From assembly GCA_934167175.1 (NCBI GenBank), contig CAKPKF010000010.1, forward strand, positions 1-61,721: a DNA stretch of 61,721 nt, in the 5' to 3' direction. The notes beneath the pieces are model-generated. The model was given only the letters and a program-made list of their open reading frames with translations, was not told the origin of the DNA and ran no database searches. This document shows, one piece after another, positions 36,252 through 45,109 of the stretch. The first letter of the stretch is position 1. Every line of letters starts with the position of its first letter. This DNA comes from an uncultured Clostridia bacterium. Its GTDB lineage: Bacteria; Bacillota; Clostridia; TANB77; CAG-508. Made by a program: the position numbers and the translations under genes.

Positions 36252-38033
36252 TTATCTTCTTAATTTGTTTACAATATCTATTAACTCTTGTTGCTGTTTA
36301 AACATATCTTCTTTTTTCTTTGTATCTCTTTCTTTTCGCATATTAGTACTTCTATTGGCCATTTCTTTTTTTCTATTTATTGTTTCTGCACTCTTTTCTG
36401 CTTCAAGATTTGTATTTTGTTCTATAATGTTATTTTGTTCTTTTATTTTTTTCAACTTCTGTACTTGTGATTCATTTTTTTGTTTATTTACTTTTTCTCT
36501 CATTTTTTCAACATAGTAATTATCTTCTTGAACCTTTCCTTGGTTTGCTTTTCTTCGATTTTCAATTGTCTTTTTATCACTAGTTTTTATAGAATCAATT
36601 CTATCTTTATATTTTGCATTAAATTTACTATTTCTTTTGCCTTCTTTATTTTTAATGTTTTTTTCTTTATTTTTCTTTGGTTTTCTTTTTTTGTATTTCT
36701 TTTCTGTTTTTAATTTATTGCTTATCATTAAGTATTCTGGGTCATTTTTCCTGTCTTTATATTTTAAATCATCACAAACAATTTCTATTATTGTTCTTGC
36801 TATTTTATCACTATCATGCCTAATTTTTTCATCTTCTATACAAGATAAATCTCTAGCTATTAATTTTATTCCTGTTTTCTTTACTTTTTCTTTATCATAT
36901 TCTACTAATTCTGAACCTTCTTTATTGTATTTCTTTACATATTCAGGAACTACTTCTCCTGTGTCACATATACAATAATCCATTATTTCTCTTCCCGCAT
37001 GTGCTATTATTGTATCTATATGCTCTGATAAACTATAATTATCTGTTTGTCCAGGTTGAGTCATTATATTGCTAATATATAATTTTAATGCCTTACTTTC
37101 TTTTATAGTCTTTGACACACCATTAACTAATAAACTTGGTATAACATTAGTATATAAACTGCCTGGTCCTATTATTATACAATCAGCCTCTTGAATTGCT
37201 TCTAGAACTCCTGGTGCTACTCTTGCATTTGATGGACTAATATACACTCTATTAATTTTAGTTATTTTTTCATATACAACTTCTGGTATTTTACTTTTTT
37301 CTTCTACAATGATTCCATTTCTTAATTCTGCACAAATTTTTATTTCATCTAAAGTAACTGGTAAGATTTTTCCAACTATGTCTAATACTTCATTTGTCTT
37401 TAACACGGCTTCTTGAGTATCTTTATACAACTCCTGCATGGCTGATAAATATATGTTTCCAAAAGATAAATTATTTAGCCTTCTATTATAAAAATTATGT
37501 TTTATTAATTTTTTCATACTTTCTTCGTTTTTGGCAAGAGCTACAATACCATCCTCTATATCATCTAATGGTTTTGCATTAAGTTCCATCCTTGATATAC
37601 TTGGCATTTCGCCATAATCAGATACAGCAATTATACCTGTAACATTATTTGTATATTTTTTTATTCCTTTTAGTACAGCATTTAAGCCAGAACCTCCACC
37701 TATTACTACTATTTTAGGTCCTTTTTCATATATTGTTTTATTAAAAATCAGTGATTTTACATTCACATTTTTATTATCATCATTAATTCTAGAATCACTT
37801 GACTCTACTATTAATTCAAGCATTCTTTTATTACTTCCTATTATCGATAAAATTATACATACAAAACCAACAACAAAACTTACAACTGTTTTTATTATGT
37901 CTTCTAAAGATAATTCCTTCATAATAAGTATTTGAGCTATTCCGTATGAAACTAGAAATATTCCTATAAGTATTAATAACATCCATCTTTTCATTTTTGA
38001 TTTTGGCTTAAACCATTCTAAAAAACCTCTCAT
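36252..38033 (-). CDS. yvcK: Gluconeogenesis factor YvcK/CofD-like, membrane-anchored with a Lys-rich tail
   Basis: A 593-aa member of the YvcK family (UDP-sugar-binding, linked to cell shape and carbon metabolism). The core (~residues 105-420) shows IVVIGGGSGLNAVLKGIKKY, then ITGIIAVSDYGEMPSISR-like sequence, NARVAPGVLEAIQEADCIII, GPGSLYTNVIPSLL and SNIMTQPGQTDNYS. Two N-terminal helices (~20-38 and 47-66) precede it. The C-terminal ~160 residues are extremely Lys/Glu/Asn-rich and probably disordered or helical, which ordinary YvcK proteins (~310-450 aa) lack. In Bacillus, yvcK neighbours rapZ and whiA; here it follows murB, 39 nt apart. Confidence 0.88.
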   Translation of the reverse strand: MRGFLEWFKPKSKMKRWMLLILIGIFLVSYGIAQILIMKELSLEDIIKTVVSFVVGFVCIILSIIGSNKRMLELIVESSDSRINDDNKNVNVKSLIFNKTIYEKGPKIVVIGGGSGLNAVLKGIKKYTNNVTGIIAVSDYGEMPSISRMELNAKPLDDIEDGIVALAKNEESMKKLIKHNFYNRRLNNLSFGNIYLSAMQELYKDTQEAVLKTNEVLDIVGKILPVTLDEIKICAELRNGIIVEEKSKIPEVVYEKITKINRVYISPSNARVAPGVLEAIQEADCIIIGPGSLYTNVIPSLLVNGVSKTIKESKALKLYISNIMTQPGQTDNYSLSEHIDTIIAHAGREIMDYCICDTGEVVPEYVKKYNKEGSELVEYDKEKVKKTGIKLIARDLSCIEDEKIRHDSDKIARTIIEIVCDDLKYKDRKNDPEYLMISNKLKTEKKYKKRKPKKNKEKNIKNKEGKRNSKFNAKYKDRIDSIKTSDKKTIENRRKANQGKVQEDNYYVEKMREKVNKQKNESQVQKLKKIKEQNNIIEQNTNLEAEKSAETINRKKEMANRSTNMRKERDTKKKEDMFKQQQELIDIVNKLRR

Positions 38034-38072
38034 TGTATATGTATCATCCTTTCAAATTCCATTTGCAATATT

Positions 38073-38987
38073 TTAAAGTTCTCCAATAACTTCTATTTCT
38101 AATTCTATTTCTTTTCCAAATTTCTCTTTTATCGTTTGTTTTACATATTCTACAAGTGATATAACATCTTTCGCTGTAGCATTTCCTTTATTTACTACAA
38201 AACCTGCATGTTTACTTGATATTTCCGCATCACCTATTCTATAACCTTTTAATCCAGATTTATCTATTAATTCTGCTGTTATAAAATCTTTTCCTCTTTT
38301 AAAAGTGCTTCCCGCATTTGGAAATTCTAGTGGTTGTTTTTCTCTTCTTTTTTCACTATATTCTTTCATCATATTTCTCATTTTTTCTTCATTTCCGTTT
38401 TCTAGTTTCAAAGTTGTCTCTAATATAATAGCATCTTCTTTTGAAAAAATACTATTTCTATATGTAAAATTATGTTCTGCATTTGTAATTGTACATATGT
38501 CTCCGTTTTTTTTCATATATGTTGTACTAAGAACTACATCTTTTAACTCTGACCCATATGCACCTGCATTCATTCTAATACCTCCTCCTATAGTTCCTGG
38601 AATACCAGAGGCAAATTCTAATCCAGATAATTTATGCTTTAGTGCTATTTGTGAAAGTTTTGCAAGAGGAACACCAGATTCTGCTTTTATCTCTTGTATT
38701 TTATCATTTACTTCTAACTCTTGTAAATTAGTTTTTAGTACTATTCCTCTTATTCCCAAATCTGTAACTAATATATTGCTACCATTTCCTAGAACAAATA
38801 ATGGTATTTTATATTCATCTGCAATTTTTAATACAAAACTTATTTCATCTACTTTTTTAGCATTTACAAATAAATCTGCTGGCCCCCCAATTTTTAAAGT
38901 AGTATGTTTTTTCATTGGTTCATTTATTAATATTTGTTCTTTATCTATTTTTTCTAGTAATTTTGCATAAATATGTTCTAAATTCAA
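38073..38987 (-). CDS. murB: UDP-N-acetylenolpyruvoylglucosamine reductase MurB
   Basis: FAD enzyme making UDP-MurNAc for peptidoglycan. Visible: TLKIGGPADLFVNA (FAD-binding start), VLGNGSNILVTDLGIRG, GLEFASGIPGTIGGGIRMNA, EFPNAGSTFKRG (the catalytic Ser lies in the GST stretch) and KHAGFVVNKGNATAKDV near the end. At 304 aa it is a typical type IIb MurB. The start is TTG at 38987 with AAGGAGG 9-10 nt upstream. It is cotranscribed with yvcK downstream. Confidence 0.93.
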   Translation of the reverse strand: MNLEHIYAKLLEKIDKEQILINEPMKKHTTLKIGGPADLFVNAKKVDEISFVLKIADEYKIPLFVLGNGSNILVTDLGIRGIVLKTNLQELEVNDKIQEIKAESGVPLAKLSQIALKHKLSGLEFASGIPGTIGGGIRMNAGAYGSELKDVVLSTTYMKKNGDICTITNAEHNFTYRNSIFSKEDAIILETTLKLENGNEEKMRNMMKEYSEKRREKQPLEFPNAGSTFKRGKDFITAELIDKSGLKGYRIGDAEISSKHAGFVVNKGNATAKDVISLVEYVKQTIKEKFGKEIELEIEVIGEL

Positions 38988-39019
38988 AATATGTGTCCTC
39001 CTTGTTTTATTTAACCCTT

Positions 39020-39484
39020 TTATTCTATAGATATTGATTTTAAATATAGTGGTGAACCATCTGATGTACTTTTAAGTGTTGCATTAAAAACTTCACCTGT
39101 TGCATAATTTACAATATATATATCATCTGTTGTTGATTTTATTCCTATTTTTTTTAAGCTATCTGCATCTAATTTTCTATATTCCGCATTTGCAATATTA
39201 GTTGTATCTGGCAATTCTGTGACACCTGTAAGATTTTTCACTTCATCTGCACTTATTATTTCTCCTTGTAGTTCATCAGCATTTTTTGTTGTCTTATATT
39301 TTGTATATTGTTCTAATACGGCATGCTGAACCATTTCTAGCTCAGCTTTTGCTTTACTATCTTTTGACTCCGTTATTTCATCTTTTGCCGTATATGCAGT
39401 AACAGATGCTAATATAATTATAACTATAATTGATATTGCTAATGCTGTTAATGTTATCCCATTTTCTATTGATAGTTTCTTCAT
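39020..39484 (-). CDS. Pilin-like protein (type IV pseudopilin class), 154 aa
   Basis: Class III signal: MKKLSIENG|ITLTALAISIIVIIILAS, cleavage expected after Gly9. Ala replaces Glu5 of typical pilins. The mature part is a long N-terminal helix followed by a small domain (GEIISADEVKNLTGVTELPD, later DIYIVNYATGEVFNA), which looks like a minor or pseudopilin. The start at 39484 has ATGGAGGAT directly upstream; an earlier in-frame ATG falls inside that ribosome binding site. It lies 25 nt past ctpA and 32 nt before murB in a cell-envelope operon. Confidence 0.75.
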   Translation of the reverse strand: MKKLSIENGITLTALAISIIVIIILASVTAYTAKDEITESKDSKAKAELEMVQHAVLEQYTKYKTTKNADELQGEIISADEVKNLTGVTELPDTTNIANAEYRKLDADSLKKIGIKSTTDDIYIVNYATGEVFNATLKSTSDGSPLYLKSISIE

Positions 39485-39509
39485 ACAATCCTCCATTTAT
39501 TAAATTGTA

Positions 39510-40721
39510 TTATTTAAGAAGTTCTATTGCTTTTTGTAATTGTGTATCCTTTGATTCTTCTATCTCTAAAGTGTTTTCTAATTCTGCTGGTAATTTTACT
39601 TCTTCATCTGGCTCAATACCTATTTTATTTATTTTATTTTCCTTTGGAGTATAATATTCTTCTGTAGTAATTTTTAATCCACTACCATCTGTTAAAGTAA
39701 TTAATTCTTGTATTACTCCCTTTCCATATGTTTTAGTTCCTACTAATTTAGCTTTTCCATTATCCTTTAATGCTCCTGCTAATATTTCACTAGCACTTGC
39801 TGAGTTTCCATTTACTAAAACCACTATTGGCACATCTATTATTTTTTCATTTTTTGATTTTGTGTATTCTTTATTATTATTTTTATCAACAGTAATTAAT
39901 AAAGTTTCATCTTTATCTGACATTGTTTCTGCTATAGATATAGCTTCATCTACTATTCCTCCACCATTGTTTCTTAAGTCTACAATTAAGGCTTTCACAT
40001 TTTGTTTCTTTAATTCTTCATATTTTTGTTTAAATTCTTCACCGCAACCTTCATCAAAAGTATTTAATTTTAGATATCCAATATTTCCATCAAGTACTTT
40101 ATTTTCAACATGATTTATTTTTATTTTTTCTCTTTGAATCTCAAAGTTTAATGTTTTTCCATCTCTTATTATTTCTAATTTTACCTTACTTCCAACCTCA
40201 CCTTTAATTCTATTGGCAACAACATTTAAATCATCTGCTTTGTATTCAACATCATTTACTTTTGAAATTATATCACCTGGTAATATTCCAGCTTTATATG
40301 CTGGAGTATCTTTTATTGGAGATATTACAACTATAGCATCTTTATCTGTATCTTTTGTCATGTATATACCTATCCCCACAAAATTTCCCATTGCATCTTG
40401 AGTAAATTCTTCCATTTCTTCTTTATTCATATATTCTGTATATGGATCTTGTAATCCTGCTATATACCCTTTTATTGCACCTTCTGTTAATTTATCTTCA
40501 TTAACTTCGCCTAAAAATTTAGTATCTATTATTTTCCTAAAACTTTCTAATCTAGTTGATAAATCTGAATTTTTAGATGTTACAAATACATATTTTTTTC
40601 CTATTGATGTTCCATCTGAAGTTTTATATATTGCTATAGTTGTCAATAGTGATGATACTATAGCAACCAATACTATAAGCATTATAATTTTATAAATTTT
40701 TTGTCTTTTTTCTGAACCCAT
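39510..40721 (-). CDS. ctpA: C-terminal processing protease CtpA (S41 family)
   Basis: A 403-aa membrane-anchored serine protease. There is one N-terminal helix (~10-32), a PDZ domain (VVISPIKDTPAYKAGILPGD, ~115-200) and the S41 catalytic core with the nucleophile Ser in GNSASASEILAGAL and the catalytic Lys in VGTKTYGKGVIQ. In Bacillus, CtpA-type proteases process exported proteins and sporulation regulators. GGAGGAAC precedes the ATG. It follows the two M23 peptidase genes, as is usual for ftsEX-M23-ctpA clusters. Confidence 0.93.
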   Translation of the reverse strand: MGSEKRQKIYKIIMLIVLVAIVSSLLTTIAIYKTSDGTSIGKKYVFVTSKNSDLSTRLESFRKIIDTKFLGEVNEDKLTEGAIKGYIAGLQDPYTEYMNKEEMEEFTQDAMGNFVGIGIYMTKDTDKDAIVVISPIKDTPAYKAGILPGDIISKVNDVEYKADDLNVVANRIKGEVGSKVKLEIIRDGKTLNFEIQREKIKINHVENKVLDGNIGYLKLNTFDEGCGEEFKQKYEELKKQNVKALIVDLRNNGGGIVDEAISIAETMSDKDETLLITVDKNNNKEYTKSKNEKIIDVPIVVLVNGNSASASEILAGALKDNGKAKLVGTKTYGKGVIQELITLTDGSGLKITTEEYYTPKENKINKIGIEPDEEVKLPAELENTLEIEESKDTQLQKAIELLK

Positions 40722-40880
40722 TTTGTTCCTCCTAAATATTTTTTCTTCTATATTATACTACAATTTTTACTTAATAGTATATATTTTTTTAATTTATTTA
40801 ATAAAAAAGGAAAACATTTTTTTCGTATATTTTATAAACAAGCTAAAGTTTTTTTTACTTTTTTTTAATCCTTCAAAATA

Positions 40881-40917
40881 ATTAAGGTTAGATTCTTAAT
40901 TTTAAATCTAACCTAAT
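40881..40917 (-). terminator. Terminator after the second M23 gene
   Basis: ATTAGGTTAGATTT and AATCTAACCTTAAT pair with a ~8-nt loop, followed on the minus strand by TATTTTG. It separates the M23 genes from ctpA, so ctpA probably also has its own promoter in 40722-40880. Confidence 0.65.
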
Positions 40918-40923
40918 TGTATT

Positions 40924-42168
40924 TTATAAATAACTAGCTGGATTGACGCATTTTCCATTTACCCATATTTCGAAATGCAAATGATATCCTGTAGAATTTC
41001 CTGTTGTTCCTACATTCATTATTACTTGTCCTTGTGAAACCGATTGTCCCTCAGATACTTTTCTAGAATTAGGCATACCATGAGCATACAGTGTCATAGT
41101 TCCATCATGATGATTTATCATTATATATTCACCATAACTTCTATATTCGCCATTTGCTTTTTTTAATGCTTTTGAAGTAACAACTGTTCCTGCTTTAGCG
41201 GCATATACTGGTTTCCCTGCTATACCTCCTCCACTAAAGTCTGCTCCTGTATGTCCTTTATATGCTCCAAATCCTGTAGTTATGCTATATCCTGATACTG
41301 GTCTTATAAAACCTTTTGCACCTGGAGTTCCTGGATTACTTGTATTTCCAGAATTTCCAGAACCACCTGAATTTGAATTGTTATTATTTTTTTTACTATT
41401 ATTTTTTGCTTCTTCTGCTGCTTTAGCAGCTTCTCTTTTAGCTATTGCTCTAATTTGGTTTTCTATATCCCTTTTATCCTGTTCAAATTGATCAATATCG
41501 CTTTGTATAGATTTTTCCTCATCTGTTAATTTGCTAACATACGTGTTCTTCGTTGCCTTAGAATCTTTTAAAGCTGTACTTGTTTTTTGTTTATCTGTTT
41601 TTGTTGTTTCTATTTCTTTTTTGTTTTTTTCAAGTTCTTGTTTTATATTTTCTATCTCATTCTTTTTAGTTTCTATTCCATTTAACAAATCTGTATCATA
41701 AGTAGCAAGTTCAGATACAAGATAATATTTAGAAATTAAATCTGTTATACTTGTAGAACTTAACAATACGTCTAAATATGTAACATCTCCTGATTCATAT
41801 ATAGTGACTAATCTCGTATCTAATAAATCTTTTTGTTTTTTATATTCTTCTTCAGATTGTTGCAAATTTGTTTCTTCTTTTTTTATATTTGATTGTATGT
41901 CATCAAGTTTGTCATCTAATTCATTAATTTGGTCTTGATAGTCACTTATTTGACTATCAATTTTTTCTATTTCTTTTAATGCTTGTGTTTTCTCAGTAGT
42001 TACTTTTGCTTTATCGCTTTCAGCTTCCTTAATTTGTTGGTCAATTTCTTTTTTATCATCCTGTAATTCTGACTTAGTTGTTGCAAGTGTAATACAACAG
42101 TTGCTAGATATTATAATTCCTGCTAAAGCAGTTATGCAAATTTTTCTTAATGTATGTTTTTTATTCAT
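40924..42168 (-). CDS. M23 peptidase with coiled coil (EnvC/CwlO-like), second copy
   Basis: A 414-aa secreted murein hydrolase. Signal peptide: KICITALAGIIISSNCCITLA. A long coiled coil (~30-250) is followed by a low-complexity Asn/Gly/Ser linker and an M23 domain at ~290-414 with the zinc motif HTGADF and the HLHFE pair, so the enzyme should be active. It overlaps the end of the first M23 gene by 8 nt with CGGAGGAAG upstream. Proteins of this type are activated by FtsEX through the coiled coil, so the pair probably acts with the adjacent ftsEX. Confidence 0.9.
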   Translation of the reverse strand: MNKKHTLRKICITALAGIIISSNCCITLATTKSELQDDKKEIDQQIKEAESDKAKVTTEKTQALKEIEKIDSQISDYQDQINELDDKLDDIQSNIKKEETNLQQSEEEYKKQKDLLDTRLVTIYESGDVTYLDVLLSSTSITDLISKYYLVSELATYDTDLLNGIETKKNEIENIKQELEKNKKEIETTKTDKQKTSTALKDSKATKNTYVSKLTDEEKSIQSDIDQFEQDKRDIENQIRAIAKREAAKAAEEAKNNSKKNNNNSNSGGSGNSGNTSNPGTPGAKGFIRPVSGYSITTGFGAYKGHTGADFSGGGIAGKPVYAAKAGTVVTSKALKKANGEYRSYGEYIMINHHDGTMTLYAHGMPNSRKVSEGQSVSQGQVIMNVGTTGNSTGYHLHFEIWVNGKCVNPASYL

Positions 42169-43327
42169 TATTTTCTTCCTCCGTTTTTATAGATGTTGTA
42201 ATATATTCCATTGGGCTTACGCATGCTCCTCCGACTCTTACTTCAAAGTGTGCATGTGCTCCTGTTGAATACCCAGTAGAACCTACTTTTAATATTGCAT
42301 CACCTTTTTTTACAGTTTGTCCTTCTGTCACTAATATTTCTGATCCATGTGCATAAAGAGTAGAAATTCCTCCTCCATGGTCTATTACAACCATTTTTCC
42401 ATATGCTCCATTATATCCAGCTTTTACGACAATTCCATCATTAGCTGCTATGAAATCTGCTCCCATTGGAGCTCCTATGTCAACTCCTGTATGTAATTTA
42501 TATACACCAGTTATAGGATGTGTTCTCATCCCATACTGCGATGTAATCTTAGTGTATCCTGGAACTGGCCATGCCATTATTCCACCTATATATTGAGTAT
42601 TTGAGTTTGAAAGTAATAAAGTTTTTATTTCGTTTTCTACTTCCTTAAATTGAGTTTCATATAAATCAATTTGTTCTTGAATATTTCTTTCTCTATCAGT
42701 CAGTTTGCTCATATAGTTATCTTTAACTGCTCTAGTATTTTTTAAAACTATAGCTGTTCTTTCTTGATTTGCTTTAGCTGTTTTTAAATTTATTTTTTTA
42801 CTGTCTAAATCTGTTTTAGTTTTTTGAATTTCATTTTTATCACTTTCTAGTTCTTCTAAAAGATCTGAATCACATTTCGTTATTTCTGTAATTAAATAGT
42901 AATTCGAAATAAATTCCGTTAAACTTTTAGAGTTAAGAAGTACATCTAAGTATTTTGTCTCCCCTGCTTCATATATAGCAATAAGTCGTTTTTCTAGTAA
43001 GTCTTTTTGTTTATTATAAGCTTCTTCTGCTGTTTTTAAGTTAACTTCTGTTTCTTCAATATTAACCTGCAATTCAGAAATTTTATTATCCAAATTTGCA
43101 ACTTCGTCTTCACTTTTACTTATTGTTTCATTTAATACTTGTATCTGTTGTAGCATTTGTGACAATTCTGATTGAACTTCTCCAAGCTCATTATTAGCTC
43201 CATCTAATTGAGATTGAACTTCATTTCGCCTGTCTTGCAATTCATTTATATTTTCTGCTAATACATTAAATGAAATATTTAAAATCACAACTGCTATAAC
43301 AATTAATATAGCTAGTTTTTTTTTCAT
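42161..43327 (-). CDS. M23 peptidase with coiled coil (EnvC/CwlO-like), first copy
   Basis: A 388-aa paralogue of the next gene. Signal peptide: LAILIVIAVVILNISFNVLA. The coiled coil (~25-245) contains the conserved hinge LLEKRLIAIYEAGETKYLDV shared with its neighbour. The M23 domain has HTGVDIGAP and AHAHFEV, with catalytic His and Asp intact. It lies 15 nt past ftsX and is the likely direct partner of FtsEX. The two copies differ in the linker: this one lacks the Asn/Gly/Ser spacer. Confidence 0.9.
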   Translation of the reverse strand: MKKKLAILIVIAVVILNISFNVLAENINELQDRRNEVQSQLDGANNELGEVQSELSQMLQQIQVLNETISKSEDEVANLDNKISELQVNIEETEVNLKTAEEAYNKQKDLLEKRLIAIYEAGETKYLDVLLNSKSLTEFISNYYLITEITKCDSDLLEELESDKNEIQKTKTDLDSKKINLKTAKANQERTAIVLKNTRAVKDNYMSKLTDRERNIQEQIDLYETQFKEVENEIKTLLLSNSNTQYIGGIMAWPVPGYTKITSQYGMRTHPITGVYKLHTGVDIGAPMGADFIAANDGIVVKAGYNGAYGKMVVIDHGGGISTLYAHGSEILVTEGQTVKKGDAILKVGSTGYSTGAHAHFEVRVGGACVSPMEYITTSIKTEEENNE

Positions 43328-43342
43328 TTAACATTTTCTCCT

Positions 43343-44248
43343 TTATACTTTTAAATATTTTCTCATAGAAATAGAACTTCCTATTATACCTATTCCTATA
43401 CCTAATACCATGTAAACAATTATTATTAATGAGAACATATCAGAGAAACTTACTAAACTAAAGTTCATCTTGCTTACTATATCTGATTTAATTACATTTT
43501 CTGAAATAGCATTATAAGATAATCCAACTATCAATATAGAAATAAATCCTGACACAATTCCTATAATGATACCTTCAACTATAAATGGCCATCTTATAAA
43601 GCTGTTTGTAGCTCCTACATATTTCATAATTGATATTTCTTTTCTTCTGGCATGTACTGTTAATTTTATTGTATTAGATATAATAAATACTGATATTACA
43701 ATAAGCATAATCAGCAATACTGCTGTTGCTATTCTTATCTTTTGCCCTATTTTTATCAAAGTTGATATTGTTTCATCACTACTAGTTATTCTTTTTACAT
43801 TTTCTATATTTTGTATTTGTTCTTTAACTTCTTTTGTTAAATTTAAATCTGTAAGCGTAACTACATATGATTCTGGAAAAATATTTTTTTCATCATATCC
43901 AGAAAGTAAATCTTTTCTTTCTTCAAACTTTTCTTTCATTTGTTGTAGTGCTTCTTCTTTTGAAACATATTCTACAGTATTAATCCCACTTATTTTCTTT
44001 AAATTTTCTCCAACTTCTTTAACTTGATCTTCTGTTGCTTCATTTTTTATAAAAACTTGTATCCCTTGTGATTTTTCTATTGTTGTCATTATATGATTTA
44101 TGTTCTCTCCTAGTGTAAAAAACACACCAAAAATAAGCATAGCTGCACACATAATCATTAAAGATGCTACTGTTGATTTTTTTTGTTTAAATACATTTCT
44201 AATTCCTTCACCTATTAAATAACTAATTACATTATACCTCAAAGTCAT
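43343..44248 (-). CDS. ftsX: Cell-division protein FtsX
   Basis: The permease-like membrane half of FtsEX. It has an N-terminal helix after RNVFKQKKSTVAS, an extracellular loop of ~120 residues that binds the M23 partner, and three helices at the C-terminal side (LLIMLIVISVFIISNTIKL onward). The sequence ARRKEISIMKYVGATNSFIR is a family hallmark. The start at 44248 has AGGGTGG upstream and overlaps the ftsE end by 17 nt, so the two are coupled. Size 301 aa. Confidence 0.92.
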   Translation of the reverse strand: MTLRYNVISYLIGEGIRNVFKQKKSTVASLMIMCAAMLIFGVFFTLGENINHIMTTIEKSQGIQVFIKNEATEDQVKEVGENLKKISGINTVEYVSKEEALQQMKEKFEERKDLLSGYDEKNIFPESYVVTLTDLNLTKEVKEQIQNIENVKRITSSDETISTLIKIGQKIRIATAVLLIMLIVISVFIISNTIKLTVHARRKEISIMKYVGATNSFIRWPFIVEGIIIGIVSGFISILIVGLSYNAISENVIKSDIVSKMNFSLVSFSDMFSLIIIVYMVLGIGIGIIGSSISMRKYLKV

Positions 44249-44918
44249 AACCACCCTTTTTATCATCTCTTACTATATTGCCTTTACTTATATGAATAAC
44301 TCTTTTTTTCATTTTGTCTACTATATCTTTTGCATGAGTTGCAACCACAACTGTAGTTCCTCTCAAGTTAATATCATTTAATAGCATCATAATATCCCAA
44401 GCTGTATCTGGATCCAAGTTTCCAGTAGGTTCGTCTGCAATTAACATAGATGGATTATTTACCAAAGCTCTTGCTAGAGCCACCCTTTGTTGCTCTCCTC
44501 CTGATAATTCATTTGGATACATTTTTGCTTTTCCACTTAATCCTACTAATGATAATACCATTGGTACTTGTCTTCTGATGTGTCTTGGAGTTGCTTTTAC
44601 AATATACATTGCAAATGCAACATTTTCATATACTGTTTTGTCAGGTAGTAATCTAAAGTCTTGAAAAACTACCCCCATACTTCTACGTAAATATGGAACT
44701 CTACTTTGTTTTAAAAAAGTAGTATCCTTTCCATTAATAATTATATTTCCTGATGTTGGTTCCTCTTCCTTAAGAATTAGTTTTATCAATGTAGATTTAC
44801 CAGAACCTGAAGAACCTACTAAGAAAGCAAATTCCCCTTTATCTATTACAAAATTAGCATTATGTACAGCTTCTGTACCTGTGTCATATCTTTTAGTCAC
44901 ATTTCTAAATTCTATCAT
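44232..44918 (-). CDS. ftsE: Cell-division ATP-binding protein FtsE
   Basis: ABC ATPase of FtsEX, 228 aa. Walker A VGSSGSGKSTL, Q-loop VVFQDFRLLPDKTVYENVAF, signature LSGGEQQRVALARALV and Walker B MLIADEPTGNLD are all intact. It is the first gene of the ftsE-ftsX-M23-M23 run. AGAGGAGAA precedes the ATG, with a promoter at 44969-44997. Confidence 0.95.
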   Translation of the reverse strand: MIEFRNVTKRYDTGTEAVHNANFVIDKGEFAFLVGSSGSGKSTLIKLILKEEEPTSGNIIINGKDTTFLKQSRVPYLRRSMGVVFQDFRLLPDKTVYENVAFAMYIVKATPRHIRRQVPMVLSLVGLSGKAKMYPNELSGGEQQRVALARALVNNPSMLIADEPTGNLDPDTAWDIMMLLNDINLRGTTVVVATHAKDIVDKMKKRVIHISKGNIVRDDKKGGYDFEV

Positions 44919-44968
44919 TTTTATTCTCCTCTAAAAAAACTGTATTTTCATCATATACGTTCTATTTA

Positions 44969-44997
44969 ATGATAACAATAAACCTAACTTTATGCAA
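44969..44997 (-). promoter_or_regulatory. Promoter of the ftsEX cluster
   Basis: TTGCAT (44992-44997), a 17-nt spacer and TATCAT (44969-44974) on the minus strand, about 50 nt before ftsE and just past the transketolase terminator. Confidence 0.5.
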
Positions 44998-45010
44998 TAC
45001 TTTTAGCGAA

Positions 45011-45057
45011 AAAAAACGATATAAAATAGCACTTTTCTTCCATTTTATATCGTTTTT
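45011..45057 (-). terminator. Terminator of the transketolase genes
   Basis: AAAAACGATATAAAAT and ATTTTATATCGTTTTT form a perfect 16-bp stem with a ~12-nt loop and a T-run on the minus strand. Confidence 0.85.
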
Positions 45058-45109
45058 CTTTCATTTTCTCTATTTTGGAGAATTCACAGAAAATTCACAT
45101 TTCATCAAT

